This document shows, piece by piece, positions 34,738-42,584 of a stretch of 64,000 bases of DNA (the stretch's first letter is position 1; every line of letters begins with the position of its first letter). A program made the position numbers and the translations under genes. Where the stretch lies: NCBI RefSeq assembly GCF_000832985.1, contig NZ_CP009921.1, forward strand, positions 186,001-250,000, in the 5' to 3' direction. This DNA is from Priestia megaterium NBRC 15308 = ATCC 14581. GTDB taxonomy: Bacteria > Bacillota > Bacilli > Bacillales > Bacillaceae_H. Under the pieces are notes generated by a model that saw only the letters and a list, made by a program, of their open reading frames with translations, did no database searches and was not told where the DNA came from.

Positions 34738-34795
34738 TTTTTGCCCCCACCATAGGTGTGGGGCTAGGCAGAGCCTAGCAAAACCGTGGGTACAA
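34738..34795. other. Candidate oriT with two hairpins
   Basis: CCCCAC/GTGGGG (34745-34763) is followed directly by the perfect stem GCTAGGC-AGA-GCCTAGC (34763-34779) and then AAAACCGTGGG. The location between the RHH gene and iterons, and the GC-rich hairpins in AT-rich DNA, fit an origin of transfer. The nick site cannot be named. Confidence 0.5.
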
Positions 34796-34810
34796 AGAAA
34801 ATCGCTAAAT

Positions 34811-34922
34811 GTCCCCTTTGCGTCCCCTTTTTTTGGTGTACGTCCCTTTTACGTCCCCTTTTAAAATCCCGATGTCCCCTTTATGTCCCCCTATTTTGGA
34901 GCCATGTCCCCTTTGCGTCCCC
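34811..34922. repeat. Iteron array of paired GTCCCC boxes
   Basis: Eight boxes (seven GTCCCC, one GTCCCT) begin at 34811, 34822, 34842, 34853, 34874, 34885, 34906 and 34917. Spacing is 11 bases inside each pair and 31-32 from pair to pair, so all lie on one face of the helix. Typical unit: GTCCCCTTTGCGTCCCC. It is a binding array for a plasmid replication or relaxosome protein. Confidence 0.85.
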
Positions 34923-35457
34923 CTGGGTTTTTTCACTTCATGGCTAAATCTTGTTGCTTTTCATTCATTTTTTCATCTTTTCACGTAAAATTTTCTGCTT
35001 ATATTCATGAAGCAGGATGCTTTTAGCATCAAAGTGAATCTTTTATATCCTTGTTTCTGTTTCTCTATTCTTTTGATAAAAATTAAAGACATGTACTTTT
35101 CAAATTAAAAATTTTTCATTAATTCACTAAATAACTTTTTAAGATTTTATTATCACCCTAATATATAACTAAACAATTAGATTTTCTTTTTTCTTCTGCA
35201 AGAATCTAACTCTATTTTTTAAAAAACGAGTTAATTATCACTAATTTAGAATCAATTGAATTAAAATTAACTCAACAAAAAGAAGTTTAATTTAATTAAA
35301 ATAGGGCATATTAACTTGTCTAATTAAAAGCTGTCGAATCTATATTTTTTATACCCAATTAGTAATTAATTGATTTAAATTAATTTCAATTAGGTATACA
35401 CAGACTAAATGTACCAATAAAAGGTGGCTCTACCTAATTAATTCTCGTTCAAATAAG
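34923..35457. other. Very AT-rich non-coding DNA
   Basis: No gene seen. TTAATT/AATTAA motifs are dense, as in melting regions of plasmid origins or centromere DNA. Nothing more specific can be supported. Confidence 0.4.
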
Positions 35458-35495
35458 ATAACTAATCCAGACTCAATTGAGTCTGGATTAGTTAT
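35458..35495. repeat. 38-bp perfect palindrome
   Basis: The arm ATAACTAATCCAGACTCAA (35458-35476) is followed without spacer by its exact complement. No T-run follows on either strand, so it is more likely a protein-binding or replication structure than a terminator. Confidence 0.75.
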
Positions 35496-35644
35496 GACTA
35501 ATGGACAAAATTAGGAAATGAACATAAGTGGGAGAAAATAAAATGATGACTTAAAAAACAGATTATGTATTTATACCATGCTGAAAACTTGGTTAAATAA
35601 TTAAGCAGCGAATATAGTGATCAAAAGTAACAATTTATAACTGC

Positions 35645-35791
35645 GTGAATGTATTAACATCTTTTAATGCAGAGGAAAGATCTCTAATACCTAGAGAATT
35701 AGCTAAGATTCTTCAAAAAAGAGGCTATGGTCATATTGAAGAAAAAGCAAAACACATTTTAGCGTTTCAAAAATTTATCAAATCTCTCTAG
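35645..35791 (+). pseudogene. Short remnant frame
   Basis: A GTG-started 48-codon frame with gene-like composition (PRELAKILQKRGYGHIEEKA) but no ribosome site, located next to an IS remnant. Probably a fragment; family unknown. Confidence 0.3.
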
Positions 35792-35807
35792 ACAATGAGT
35801 GCCTGAA

Positions 35808-36150
35808 ATTAAGTATGTCTCTATGATACGAGGCGGTTGGTGTTGTTTAGCATCTTCATTAAATTCACATTAAAGAAATTGTGTACTATTTTTTCTCGTT
35901 TAATCACATCAGAATTAATCATTGAAGCACTTCAAAAAGCTTACACTGTCCAAAAGCCCTAAAAAGGTATATCTATTCGTAACGATTTCGATTCACAATA
36001 AATAAGACATGAGTTTACTAAGCATGTCCACAAATAAGAGATAAAGCATCTTTTCAGCCAAAAAGACTGCTTTTATGATAATGCCTACATAGATATGTTT
36101 CACACCATATTACAGAAGAAGTGTATTATCTAAACAGAATCGACAGTAGT
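35808..36150 (+). pseudogene. Remnant of an IS3-family transposase (orfB)
   Basis: Pieces in different frames follow the order of an IS3/IS150-type orfB: IRGGWCCLAS, then SELIIEALQKAYTVQKP, HEFTKHVHK, and KDCFYDNAYIDMFHTILQKK, the last being the diagnostic YDNA-x3-F-x3-LK-type segment with catalytic-region spacing. Several stops and shifts interrupt it, and no inverted terminal repeats are clear, so it is an old relic. Confidence 0.7.
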
Positions 36151-36245
36151 CTCAGCTATTAAAATCCTCAATAGATTGAGGATTAAATGAGAAAAACAAC
36201 TTAACACATAACTTTTTTGTTCTAAATTACCAATCCAAACTTGAT

Positions 36246-36640
36246 AGTTTAACTTAAGATTAACTTAAAATAACCTCGTAGCATACAAACCTAATTTAGT
36301 TGAACTTAAAATGAAGTAAGTTAAACTAAATTAAATGTAAATAAATAAAAGTTTAATTAAAATACAATTAGTTGGACTTAATTGCATTTTAATTAAACTT
36401 ATTGTAATATTTTAAAAAACTATAATGGATTTGTAGTTTTTTGAAGAACTCAGTACAAATTTAATTGAACTACATAACGTAAAATATAATAAATTTAATT
36501 CAGTTAAGTGTGAAATCTGCTAGAATAATAAAGACAAGCTTTAAAATAAGTCTAATTTAATTAGTCAGGACCAATTAAGTTAGACTTAATTGAGTTATTA
36601 AAAATATTTCATATAAGAAGATACTAACTAAGTTAAATTA
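36246..36640. repeat. AGTTGAACTTA-like repeats, candidate centromere
   Basis: Several variants of TTAGTTGAACTTAA lie upstream of the gene at 36666: about 36246 (GTTTAACTTAAG), 36297 (TTAGTTGAACTTAA), 36317 (AAGTTAAACTAAA), 36369 (TTAGTTGGACTTAA), 36459 (TTAATTGAACTACA), and AAGTTAGACTTAATTG near 36577. Clustering just before a DNA-binding gene next to the replication gene suggests partition or operator sites. Confidence 0.5.
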
Positions 36641-36665
36641 ATTCGTTTGTGAGGGAGGTACAATT

Positions 36666-37241
36666 ATGAGCGAAGAAACAATGGTTATTTCAGAAGTTGC
36701 TAGAAAATTTAATATAGAAAATCATCAGTTACGGGACTGGTGCGAAGTCGGGTTAGTACGACATAAAAGAATTGGAAGAATAAGATACATATTTACTGAT
36801 GAAGATAAAAAAATCGAGAAGATTATTGAACTAAAGGAAAAGTTCGGAAAACATGCACCAAATGAAATGATTCGTGAAGAATTAATTAAAGCAAATTTAA
36901 TGAGCGAAGAACAAACAAAAATTATTAACAAGGATTTAGAGGAAGAAGATATAAACGAAAACTCCTTTAAAGAAGCATTTTTATTACTTGCTAAAAAAAT
37001 AGAAGAAATGGATAAAAAAATGGAAAAGAAAGAACAACTAACGCTTCCATCTGAAAATTTGGCAGAAAAAAAAGATGTTATAGAAATAAAAGAACAGATG
37101 AATAAACTTGAACAAGACAATCAGCGTTTAAAAGAAGTGAATGATCAATTACTTAAAAAACTAGATTCTATCCATTCAGCTATGACCGAAATTCAAAAAG
37201 AACAAGGAAAAAGCATATGGAAAAGAATGTTCACAAAATAA
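36666..37241 (+). CDS. MerR-type HTH/coiled-coil protein, candidate single-protein partition factor
   Basis: A 191-residue protein with an N-terminal MerR-like helix-turn-helix (about 5-70; SEVARKFNIENHQLRDWCEV, RIGRIRYIF), a Lys/Glu-rich linker, a coiled coil (about 140-180; LEQDNQRLKEVNDQLLKKL) and a basic C-terminus KSIWKRMFTK. This resembles RacA and the Par protein of staphylococcal plasmid pSK1, which bind repeats upstream of their own gene and stabilise the plasmid alone. Its place before the replication gene and behind a repeat array fits. A simple autoregulator is the main alternative. The start follows GAGGGAGGTACAATT. Confidence 0.65.
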   Translation: MSEETMVISEVARKFNIENHQLRDWCEVGLVRHKRIGRIRYIFTDEDKKIEKIIELKEKFGKHAPNEMIREELIKANLMSEEQTKIINKDLEEEDINENSFKEAFLLLAKKIEEMDKKMEKKEQLTLPSENLAEKKDVIEIKEQMNKLEQDNQRLKEVNDQLLKKLDSIHSAMTEIQKEQGKSIWKRMFTK

Positions 37242-37242
37242 T

Positions 37243-37284
37243 AAAACAGCTTCTAATTACTGGTCAGTAATTAGAAGCTGTTTT
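37243..37284 (+). terminator. Terminator after the HTH/coiled-coil gene
   Basis: A perfect 20-bp stem (AAAACAGCTTCTAATTACTG and complement) with a two-base loop, followed by Ts, directly after the stop. Confidence 0.9.
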
Positions 37285-37416
37285 ATTATTTTTGTAGCAG
37301 TTGTCAGAGAAAGTTCTCTTAATACCTTCAACAATAAATTCATTTGAATATAGATAGGATTTGCACCTCATAAAAGGTGCAAAACTAAATCTTTTGAGAT
37401 ATATTACTAATTCTTA

Positions 37417-37446
37417 TTGAATTATGAGATTAATTAACGCTATAAT
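37417..37446 (+). promoter_or_regulatory. Sigma-A-type promoter before the rep leader
   Basis: TTGAAT (37417-37422) and TATAAT (37441-37446) are 18 bases apart. It would make an RNA with a long leader before the replication gene. Confidence 0.65.
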
Positions 37447-37479
37447 AAAACTAACAAAAATGACCGGAATAGAAAAAAG

Positions 37480-37698
37480 ACTTCAACTGTTTAAGACGTG
37501 TTGGTAGCACTCTTAAACCGTTCCCCCTAGTTACAGTAGGGAAAACACTTGTCGAAGTCTCTTGTTAATAGAGTTAGTTTTTCTATAAAATAAAACTTAT
37601 GGTTTTATTTTATATGAAATAGCTGTCTATTTCAAGGGCTTAGTTCATCAAAATCACGACATTGTTTTCCTTTTTCCAGGGAAACAGTGTCTTTTTTT
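37480..37698 (+). promoter_or_regulatory. Structured leader and attenuator of the replication gene
   Basis: The leader holds AGACTTC/GAAGTCT, GTTTAAGA/TCTTAAAC, CCC-loop-GGG and a hairpin ATAAAAC/GTTTTAT. It ends in the terminator-like stem GACATTGTTTTCC/GGGAAACAGTGTC with seven Ts, just before the ribosome site. This layout is typical of transcriptional attenuation of plasmid rep genes, possibly with an antisense RNA. Confidence 0.6.
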
Positions 37699-37723
37699 GT
37701 TCCTTAAAGGAGATAATGAACAA

Positions 37724-39025
37724 ATGACAAAAATATTGACCTGCTATTTAAAAGATGTAGACACCTTCAACGGACGGTTTAAGTGGTTATGGAAGAACAA
37801 ATCCACACTTCGGAAAAAGAAAGAAGAGTTTTTAGAAATTATCCGTACTCATTATAAACAGAACCAATCAGCTATACATAAAGAATTTCCTAAAAAAAGA
37901 ATGGAAATGCTTGATCATGTCATTTATAACCTAGTGGCTACAGGCATCCAAGCCATTCGTTCTGAAACACTCATGAAGAAATTTAAAGTTTCTAAAAGTA
38001 CGGTTTCTCGTTTTGTACGTTCGTTAAAAGCGACACCTTTTATACTTGTAGCACGTTACATTAAAGAGGATGCAACAGGTACTCACCCTGATAGCTATGT
38101 ATTTATTCTTAAAAGCCATAAGAACTTTAATCGGATTTGCGACGAAATCTTTTTTGCCCATGATACAACAGGTATACAAATGGTCCAACAAGAAGAAATG
38201 ACAACTCCTGTGACGCTTCCTGTGATGTGTCCAGAAAGTGCTGAAAACGTTGATACACCAATCTTAAAGGCCGATAAATCACCTGGTGCCTTTATTAACC
38301 TTGATTTACCTGTAAATCATATAAATAATCATTTAATGTCTGTTTCACAGTCATTTACCTATATCAAAGGTGTTCCTAAGAAAGTCAATCAAGTATATGC
38401 AGGTAAGTATGGTCATCAACTAAAAGACTTTTATGCTCGGATTCAAAATGCTGCAAAAACGGTAAAACGAGATACAGAGATTGATATTACCAAAGGGCAA
38501 GTACATGAAATTGCGTATACATCTATTATTGGGTTAGACAAATATGTACATGAAGCTAATCATAAAGGAAATTCCTTGTCCTTAGATAATATGTGCCAAT
38601 TACTCTATAAAATTGCGAAAAACCAATTCTATCAGTTGGTGAATCCTAAAAATCAGGATTATTCATCAGTATATCCAACTCATGAGGAAGTTATACATAA
38701 AGAGGCGTCATCAACAAAATTATTTATACCAAAAAATATTATCCGTAAAGAAATCGTTCCTGATTGGTTAAAGGCTGAGCAGGATCAAGAAATGGGTACA
38801 CAAGAAACAGAAGTGACATTGGAACAACAGCTTGAAGTAATCTATCTAAAGCAAGACCTAGGGCAAAAACTTACAACAGAAGAGGAATGCTTGCTGCAAG
38901 AACACTGCTCTACGTACAGTTCACTAGAAATGGCGGAACTGAAACAAGATTTAGGACAAGCATTAACACCTGAAGAGCAGGAATTGTTGAATCAACATGC
39001 TAAATTAAAGGAACCAGCTTCTTAA
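37724..39025 (+). CDS. Plasmid replication initiation protein
   Basis: A 433-residue protein with an N-terminal helical region and a helix-turn-helix at KKFKVSKSTVSRFVRSLK (about 95-112). Its size, AT-rich surroundings and attenuated leader indicate the replication initiator. From memory it resembles the theta-type Rep proteins of large B. megaterium plasmids, which I cannot check here. Near the C-terminus two related blocks, YLKQDLGQKLTTEEECLLQ and ELKQDLGQALTPEEQELLN, form an internal repeat. The start at 37724 is chosen for AAAGGAGATAATGAACAA; an in-frame ATG 27 bases earlier lies in the attenuator and has no site. Confidence 0.7.
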   Translation: MTKILTCYLKDVDTFNGRFKWLWKNKSTLRKKKEEFLEIIRTHYKQNQSAIHKEFPKKRMEMLDHVIYNLVATGIQAIRSETLMKKFKVSKSTVSRFVRSLKATPFILVARYIKEDATGTHPDSYVFILKSHKNFNRICDEIFFAHDTTGIQMVQQEEMTTPVTLPVMCPESAENVDTPILKADKSPGAFINLDLPVNHINNHLMSVSQSFTYIKGVPKKVNQVYAGKYGHQLKDFYARIQNAAKTVKRDTEIDITKGQVHEIAYTSIIGLDKYVHEANHKGNSLSLDNMCQLLYKIAKNQFYQLVNPKNQDYSSVYPTHEEVIHKEASSTKLFIPKNIIRKEIVPDWLKAEQDQEMGTQETEVTLEQQLEVIYLKQDLGQKLTTEEECLLQEHCSTYSSLEMAELKQDLGQALTPEEQELLNQHAKLKEPAS

Positions 39026-39092
39026 TTTTTAAACATAACTAAAGCACAGCAAGGACTTTTACTATTTTTAACGTATTCAGTGTTTTAAGTGA

Positions 39093-39176
39093 GGACTTGG
39101 CAGGATTTGAACCTGCAAGACACCAAAGTTGTATAGTGTAATACGACTGGCTGCTCTACCATTGAGCTACAAGTCC
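39093..39176 (-). tRNA. tRNA-like gene with a 20-base anticodon loop
   Basis: The minus strand gives a perfect 7-bp acceptor stem (GGACTTG/CAAGTCC), D arm GCTC-AATGGTA-GAGC and T arm GCAGG-TTCAAAT-CCTGC. Where a 7-base anticodon loop is expected, the best stem GCCAG/TTGGT encloses about 20 bases; an alternative 6-bp stem is ACACTA/TGGTGT. Length is 84 bases, about 12 more than a normal class I tRNA, and no proper long variable arm forms. No CCA is encoded. Amino-acid identity cannot be assigned; it may be a decayed tRNA or a tRNA mimic. Confidence 0.65.
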
Positions 39177-39336
39177 ACACTATAAGTATGCACATAGTCT
39201 TTGTTTATATGTACGACAGAAGAAAATGTAAAAAGTAAAGAAATCCCTTAGAAGCTAAATTATTGTTAGGATATGTTTATTTAGAATACTGTTCTAAATA
39301 ATAAATAAATCTATATCTACGCAGGAGGAGCACATT

Positions 39337-40116
39337 ATGCCACATAAAATTACGTTAACTGGATCAGCCACAGGACCACTACGAGAATACGATCGCTATG
39401 TTGCCTTTGATATGCGTGAAAAAGGGTCACCATCTGCACCTAAAGGCTTGAAGAAGAGTACGTTTATTTCGTACACGGTATTTGTTGCAAAGAAGGCTTT
39501 TAACAAAACAGGTCTCACGAAAAAAAGTATTATGCATGAAAAGATCTTAATTCAAGGAGAACCAACTTTAGACATTCCGATTGATGAATGCCCTGGTGAA
39601 GTAGGTGTAATCTGCTTCCAGATTACCGTTCTCCCAAATAAGAAAGACAAAGAAGACAATGAACCAAACGATAAAAAAGAGGCCAAACAAGAGGCTTCTG
39701 CAGCGCAACAAGAAGTTGCTGCTACTAAGCAGGCAGAAAAACCGGTAACTACTTCTCAACCTGCAGCAAATGAAGAGAAGAAAGCTGAAAAAGTACAGGC
39801 AGAAGTGAAGGAGACACCTGTTCAAGAGAAAAAGGTGGAGCCACAAAAGAAACAAATAACAAATCAGCCAAAAGGGACACAAGATCTTCTAAGTTTCGAC
39901 GAAATCATCGTACCTGAAGAGTTCTTAAAGACACGTCCAAACCCTCAAAAAACACAAAAGGTCATTGATTTTGTGAAACGTACAGGGCGTCTGGATGAGC
40001 CATTAACGATTGAAAAAGGATCGAATATCTTGAAAGATGGTTATCGTCGTTATATTGTGGCCAAAACCGTTAAAATGGATAAAGTTCCAGTTATGTATGA
40101 ATATCAAAAGTCATAA
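39337..40116 (+). CDS. ParB-like nuclease-domain protein with an unusual N-terminal domain
   Basis: A 259-residue protein in three parts. Residues 1-108 form a compact beta-rich domain (REYDRYVAFDMREKGSPS, then STFISYTVFVAKKAF) of unknown family, somewhat like an OB-type nucleic-acid-binding fold. Residues 109-180 are a Lys/Glu/Ala/Gln-rich linker. Residues 185-259 are a ParB-type domain (IIVPEEFLKTRPNPQK, GSNILKDGYRRYIVAKTV). The start has GCAGGAGGAGCACATT. No ParA is adjacent, so the ParB-like domain may serve replication or repair rather than partition. Confidence 0.7.
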   Translation: MPHKITLTGSATGPLREYDRYVAFDMREKGSPSAPKGLKKSTFISYTVFVAKKAFNKTGLTKKSIMHEKILIQGEPTLDIPIDECPGEVGVICFQITVLPNKKDKEDNEPNDKKEAKQEASAAQQEVAATKQAEKPVTTSQPAANEEKKAEKVQAEVKETPVQEKKVEPQKKQITNQPKGTQDLLSFDEIIVPEEFLKTRPNPQKTQKVIDFVKRTGRLDEPLTIEKGSNILKDGYRRYIVAKTVKMDKVPVMYEYQKS

Positions 40117-40163
40117 TGTATTTCCTTGAAGCTGATCCATTGTAAGGAGATTGATAACAATTC

Positions 40164-40550
40164 TTGAAACACTATAACGGATGTACAGTAATAGATTCTA
40201 CACCACTAACAGCCATCAATAAGAGGTGGCAAATTGAACGTTTTTTAGGCATTATTAAAAACTTTAGTGAGCATCCTTATGGTGTGTATAATATTGGTTG
40301 TTGCGAAACTTCTTTAGGAGAACAAGGCCGGAATTTTTATGATGAAGATCTCATCGGATCTGAATTAATTCCAATTGCGAAGCTAGCATGGGGAGATTAT
40401 TTATGTTTGAACTTTCACTATGATAAAAACAATCCGTCTGTTGATTTTCTAGATTACGAAGAATCATATGAGTGTGATCCAGCTACATCAAAGATTGCTG
40501 ATACCTTTCAAGAGTTTTTGAGTATGTTATTATCTAAGGATACAAAATAG
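40164..40550 (+). CDS. SMI1/KNR4 (SUKH) family protein
   Basis: A 128-residue protein. LIPIAKLAWGDYLCLNFHYD followed by NPSVDFLDYEE and IADTFQEFLSMLL is the SUKH-family core. Such proteins often act as immunity proteins to nuclease or other polymorphic toxins. The likely TTG start at 40164 follows AAGGAGATTGATAAC. It is slightly short at the N-terminus, and no matching toxin gene is next to it, so it may be an orphan immunity gene. Confidence 0.75.
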   Translation: MKHYNGCTVIDSTPLTAINKRWQIERFLGIIKNFSEHPYGVYNIGCCETSLGEQGRNFYDEDLIGSELIPIAKLAWGDYLCLNFHYDKNNPSVDFLDYEESYECDPATSKIADTFQEFLSMLLSKDTK

Positions 40551-40621
40551 CAGAAAATGCTATTTCGTAATGAGATCATCTACTCATTTTGATTTTCAAT
40601 CATAAAAGAGGAAGTGTCGCC

Positions 40622-41041
40622 ATGAAAAAGTGGCTTTGGATCATGTTATCCTTTGGAGTAATTTTTCTTGTATTTGTCATGAATCATTTCTTGGATAAAA
40701 GCCAACAACAGCCAAACTTGATACGTAACGTCTCACTTACGACCAGCACATCTCCTAATAAACAAAACATTGTTGAAGTAAAAAAGATGTATAAACAAAC
40801 CACTGATTACTTTGATTATGAGCAAAAACAAAAGGCTGATTCTCTTAGAATGTACTACGGACAACCCGGAAGCACCCTTAACCAATATAAAGAGCTTCAA
40901 GGAATTCAACCTTCTATGATTCATGATGTGAATGTGCATTGGAAAAGTGAGCAACATGTCATCATTAACATTATGAAAACGAATCACCAACACAAAAACA
41001 AGGTATACAAACAATTTAAATATAACCTTAGCGAAATGTAG
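40622..41041 (+). CDS. Membrane-anchored protein of unknown function
   Basis: A 139-residue protein with one N-terminal hydrophobic segment (about 4-20; WLWIMLSFGVIFLVFVMN) and a soluble outer domain with VHWKSEQHVIINIMK. The start at 40622 follows AGAGGAAGTGTCGCC. No family is recognised. It stands between the SUKH gene and a decayed RDD gene on the same strand. Confidence 0.55.
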   Translation: MKKWLWIMLSFGVIFLVFVMNHFLDKSQQQPNLIRNVSLTTSTSPNKQNIVEVKKMYKQTTDYFDYEQKQKADSLRMYYGQPGSTLNQYKELQGIQPSMIHDVNVHWKSEQHVIINIMKTNHQHKNKVYKQFKYNLSEM

Positions 41042-41052
41042 GCTTCGAGTCT

Positions 41053-41218
41053 ATGGTTTTACGTGTCTTAATCGTGAGTCTCATGTGTGGTCTTACAATA
41101 GGAATAGTTGCTATCATTAGATTTTTTATGGTGGTTTTCAAGTTTACACAATTTGATGGCAGCTACCTATGTGAAACGTGTAGATCCTATCAAAGTAGAC
41201 AGCTCTAAACTTATTTAA
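41053..41218 (+). pseudogene. C-terminal remnant of an RDD-family membrane protein
   Basis: The frame LRVLIVSLMCGLTIGIVA...FFMVVF, followed after one shift by LHNLMAATYVKRVDP, aligns with the end of the intact RDD protein at 41834 (LRVLVAGIVYGITLGIALIV, FMVVF, LHDMMAGTYVTYAKP). A few residues are deleted at the shift. It is a decayed duplicate of that gene. Confidence 0.7.
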
Positions 41219-41300
41219 AGCTTTTTTAAAAGAGCAATGTTATATATTCAATAACCCTATTATTTTTTATTCTTTTACATTTCAAAAAGAAGATACTTAT

Positions 41301-41648
41301 ATGAAAAAATCAACACCTTGTCCAGGGTGTCAAAAACCTATTACAATTGAGCATTTCGAAGATTTTTCAAGTCCTTTTACAATGAAATGCCCGCATTGTC
41401 GAGAAAAACTGAAGGAAACCCAGATGACCCCGTGGTTATTGTTATTAGCTGTTATTATCATTCCTTTATTGGTTTACCAAGGAATCACGGTTAAAAGTTT
41501 CTTGTCCGGCCATTTTCCTATTGTTGAAAAGGTACCAACTATGATTGTATTTATGGCTTTTTGTTACCCTTTGTATGCCTTATATGAAGCTTACAATGCC
41601 GTTATTATCTTTAATAAAGGAAATTTACAACTAAAAAAATCTAATTAA
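41301..41648 (+). CDS. Small zinc-ribbon membrane protein
   Basis: A 115-residue protein with two CxxC pairs (CPGCQKPI and CPHCREKL, about 22 residues apart) at the N-terminus and two to three hydrophobic segments behind. It matches the general CxxC-20-CxxC type of bacillary proteins, of unknown function. The ribosome site AAAAGAAGATAC is weak. Confidence 0.6.
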   Translation: MKKSTPCPGCQKPITIEHFEDFSSPFTMKCPHCREKLKETQMTPWLLLLAVIIIPLLVYQGITVKSFLSGHFPIVEKVPTMIVFMAFCYPLYALYEAYNAVIIFNKGNLQLKKSN

Positions 41649-41833
41649 TCTTTTATCTCTTTTCTATGAACAAGTCTTTAGTAATATCAATACTAGAGAC
41701 ATATATTTTACTATTAGTGGGTAAATTTAAAATATTTTATATTTTTTACCTTCCTCTTTAATCATGTTATCATCATCTGAGGAGCTATTTAGATAGATAA
41801 AGTGTTAATTTACAAGAAGGGGAGAAATATAAA

Positions 41834-42280
41834 GTGGATCAAGTAACAAAACCAGCAGGATTTTGGATACGCCTATTAGGAAATCTGTTAGATGGCATTA
41901 TTGTAAGTATTCCTTTGGGGCTTATTGGTTTTCTTATCACAGGAGACTTTGATCGTGAAGATCCCATTACATCACTCATAGGTTTCATCTATGCGGTTGC
42001 TGTACCTATTTTATGGTATGGATACACTATAGGGAAACGAATTGTTGGAGTTAGAATTGTCAAAGTCAATGGAAAGAAACTTGGGGTTGGAGCAATGCTA
42101 TTAAGAGTTCTTGTAGCCGGCATTGTTTATGGTATTACATTAGGTATTGCATTAATTGTAAGTGTGTTCATGGTGGTTTTCCGTAAGGATAAAAGAAGTC
42201 TTCATGACATGATGGCAGGCACGTATGTTACATATGCAAAACCAGGTGAAATAGAGGATAAACAAGCATTTATAGATTAA
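41834..42280 (+). CDS. RDD-family membrane protein
   Basis: A 148-residue protein with three hydrophobic segments. GFWIRLLGNLLDGIIVSIPL carries the R-x-x-x-x-x-x-D signature of the family, YTIGKRIVGVRIVKVNGKK follows, and RKDKRSLHDMMAGTYV ends it. RDD proteins are thought to act in ion or small-solute exchange. The GTG start follows AAGAAGGGGAG. A decayed copy lies at 41053. Confidence 0.8.
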   Translation: MDQVTKPAGFWIRLLGNLLDGIIVSIPLGLIGFLITGDFDREDPITSLIGFIYAVAVPILWYGYTIGKRIVGVRIVKVNGKKLGVGAMLLRVLVAGIVYGITLGIALIVSVFMVVFRKDKRSLHDMMAGTYVTYAKPGEIEDKQAFID

Positions 42281-42472
42281 TACCCAATCTACAATAGAAT
42301 AAATTGTAACTTATTACCTTTTGTTGTTCCAGATACAGGTAGCAAATTGGGATGGTTGCCATATTCAATAGGAAAGATACTTTTGATAGAAATAATATGG
42401 AAAGTTAAACTTTCATTTCATTTGCAATACCGTATACCCTCTGTTTCTAATCTAATATTCGGGACTATTTAA

Positions 42473-42503
42473 AAATCCTACACCTCAGTGTGTAGGATTT
42501 TTT
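42473..42503. terminator. Terminator
   Basis: AAATCCTACAC and GTGTAGGATTT pair around a short loop, followed by six Ts. The rest of 42281-42584 holds nothing recognisable. Confidence 0.8.
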
Positions 42504-42584
42504 CTGTGTGTCACCTGCCCTGTATAGGTAGTTCTACGCTATATATAAGAAAATTTTTAAAAAGGTGAAGAGGATAACTGTAAA

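Noticed and set aside
34811-34922. CRISPR array
   Set aside because: The repeats are only six-base boxes with 11- and 20-base spacing and no unique spacers; no cas genes are present. It is an iteron array.
39093-39176. Class II tRNA (Leu, Ser or Tyr) with a long variable arm
   Set aside because: No position gives a 5-bp anticodon stem with a 7-base loop followed by a paired variable arm; the extra bases fall into the anticodon loop instead.
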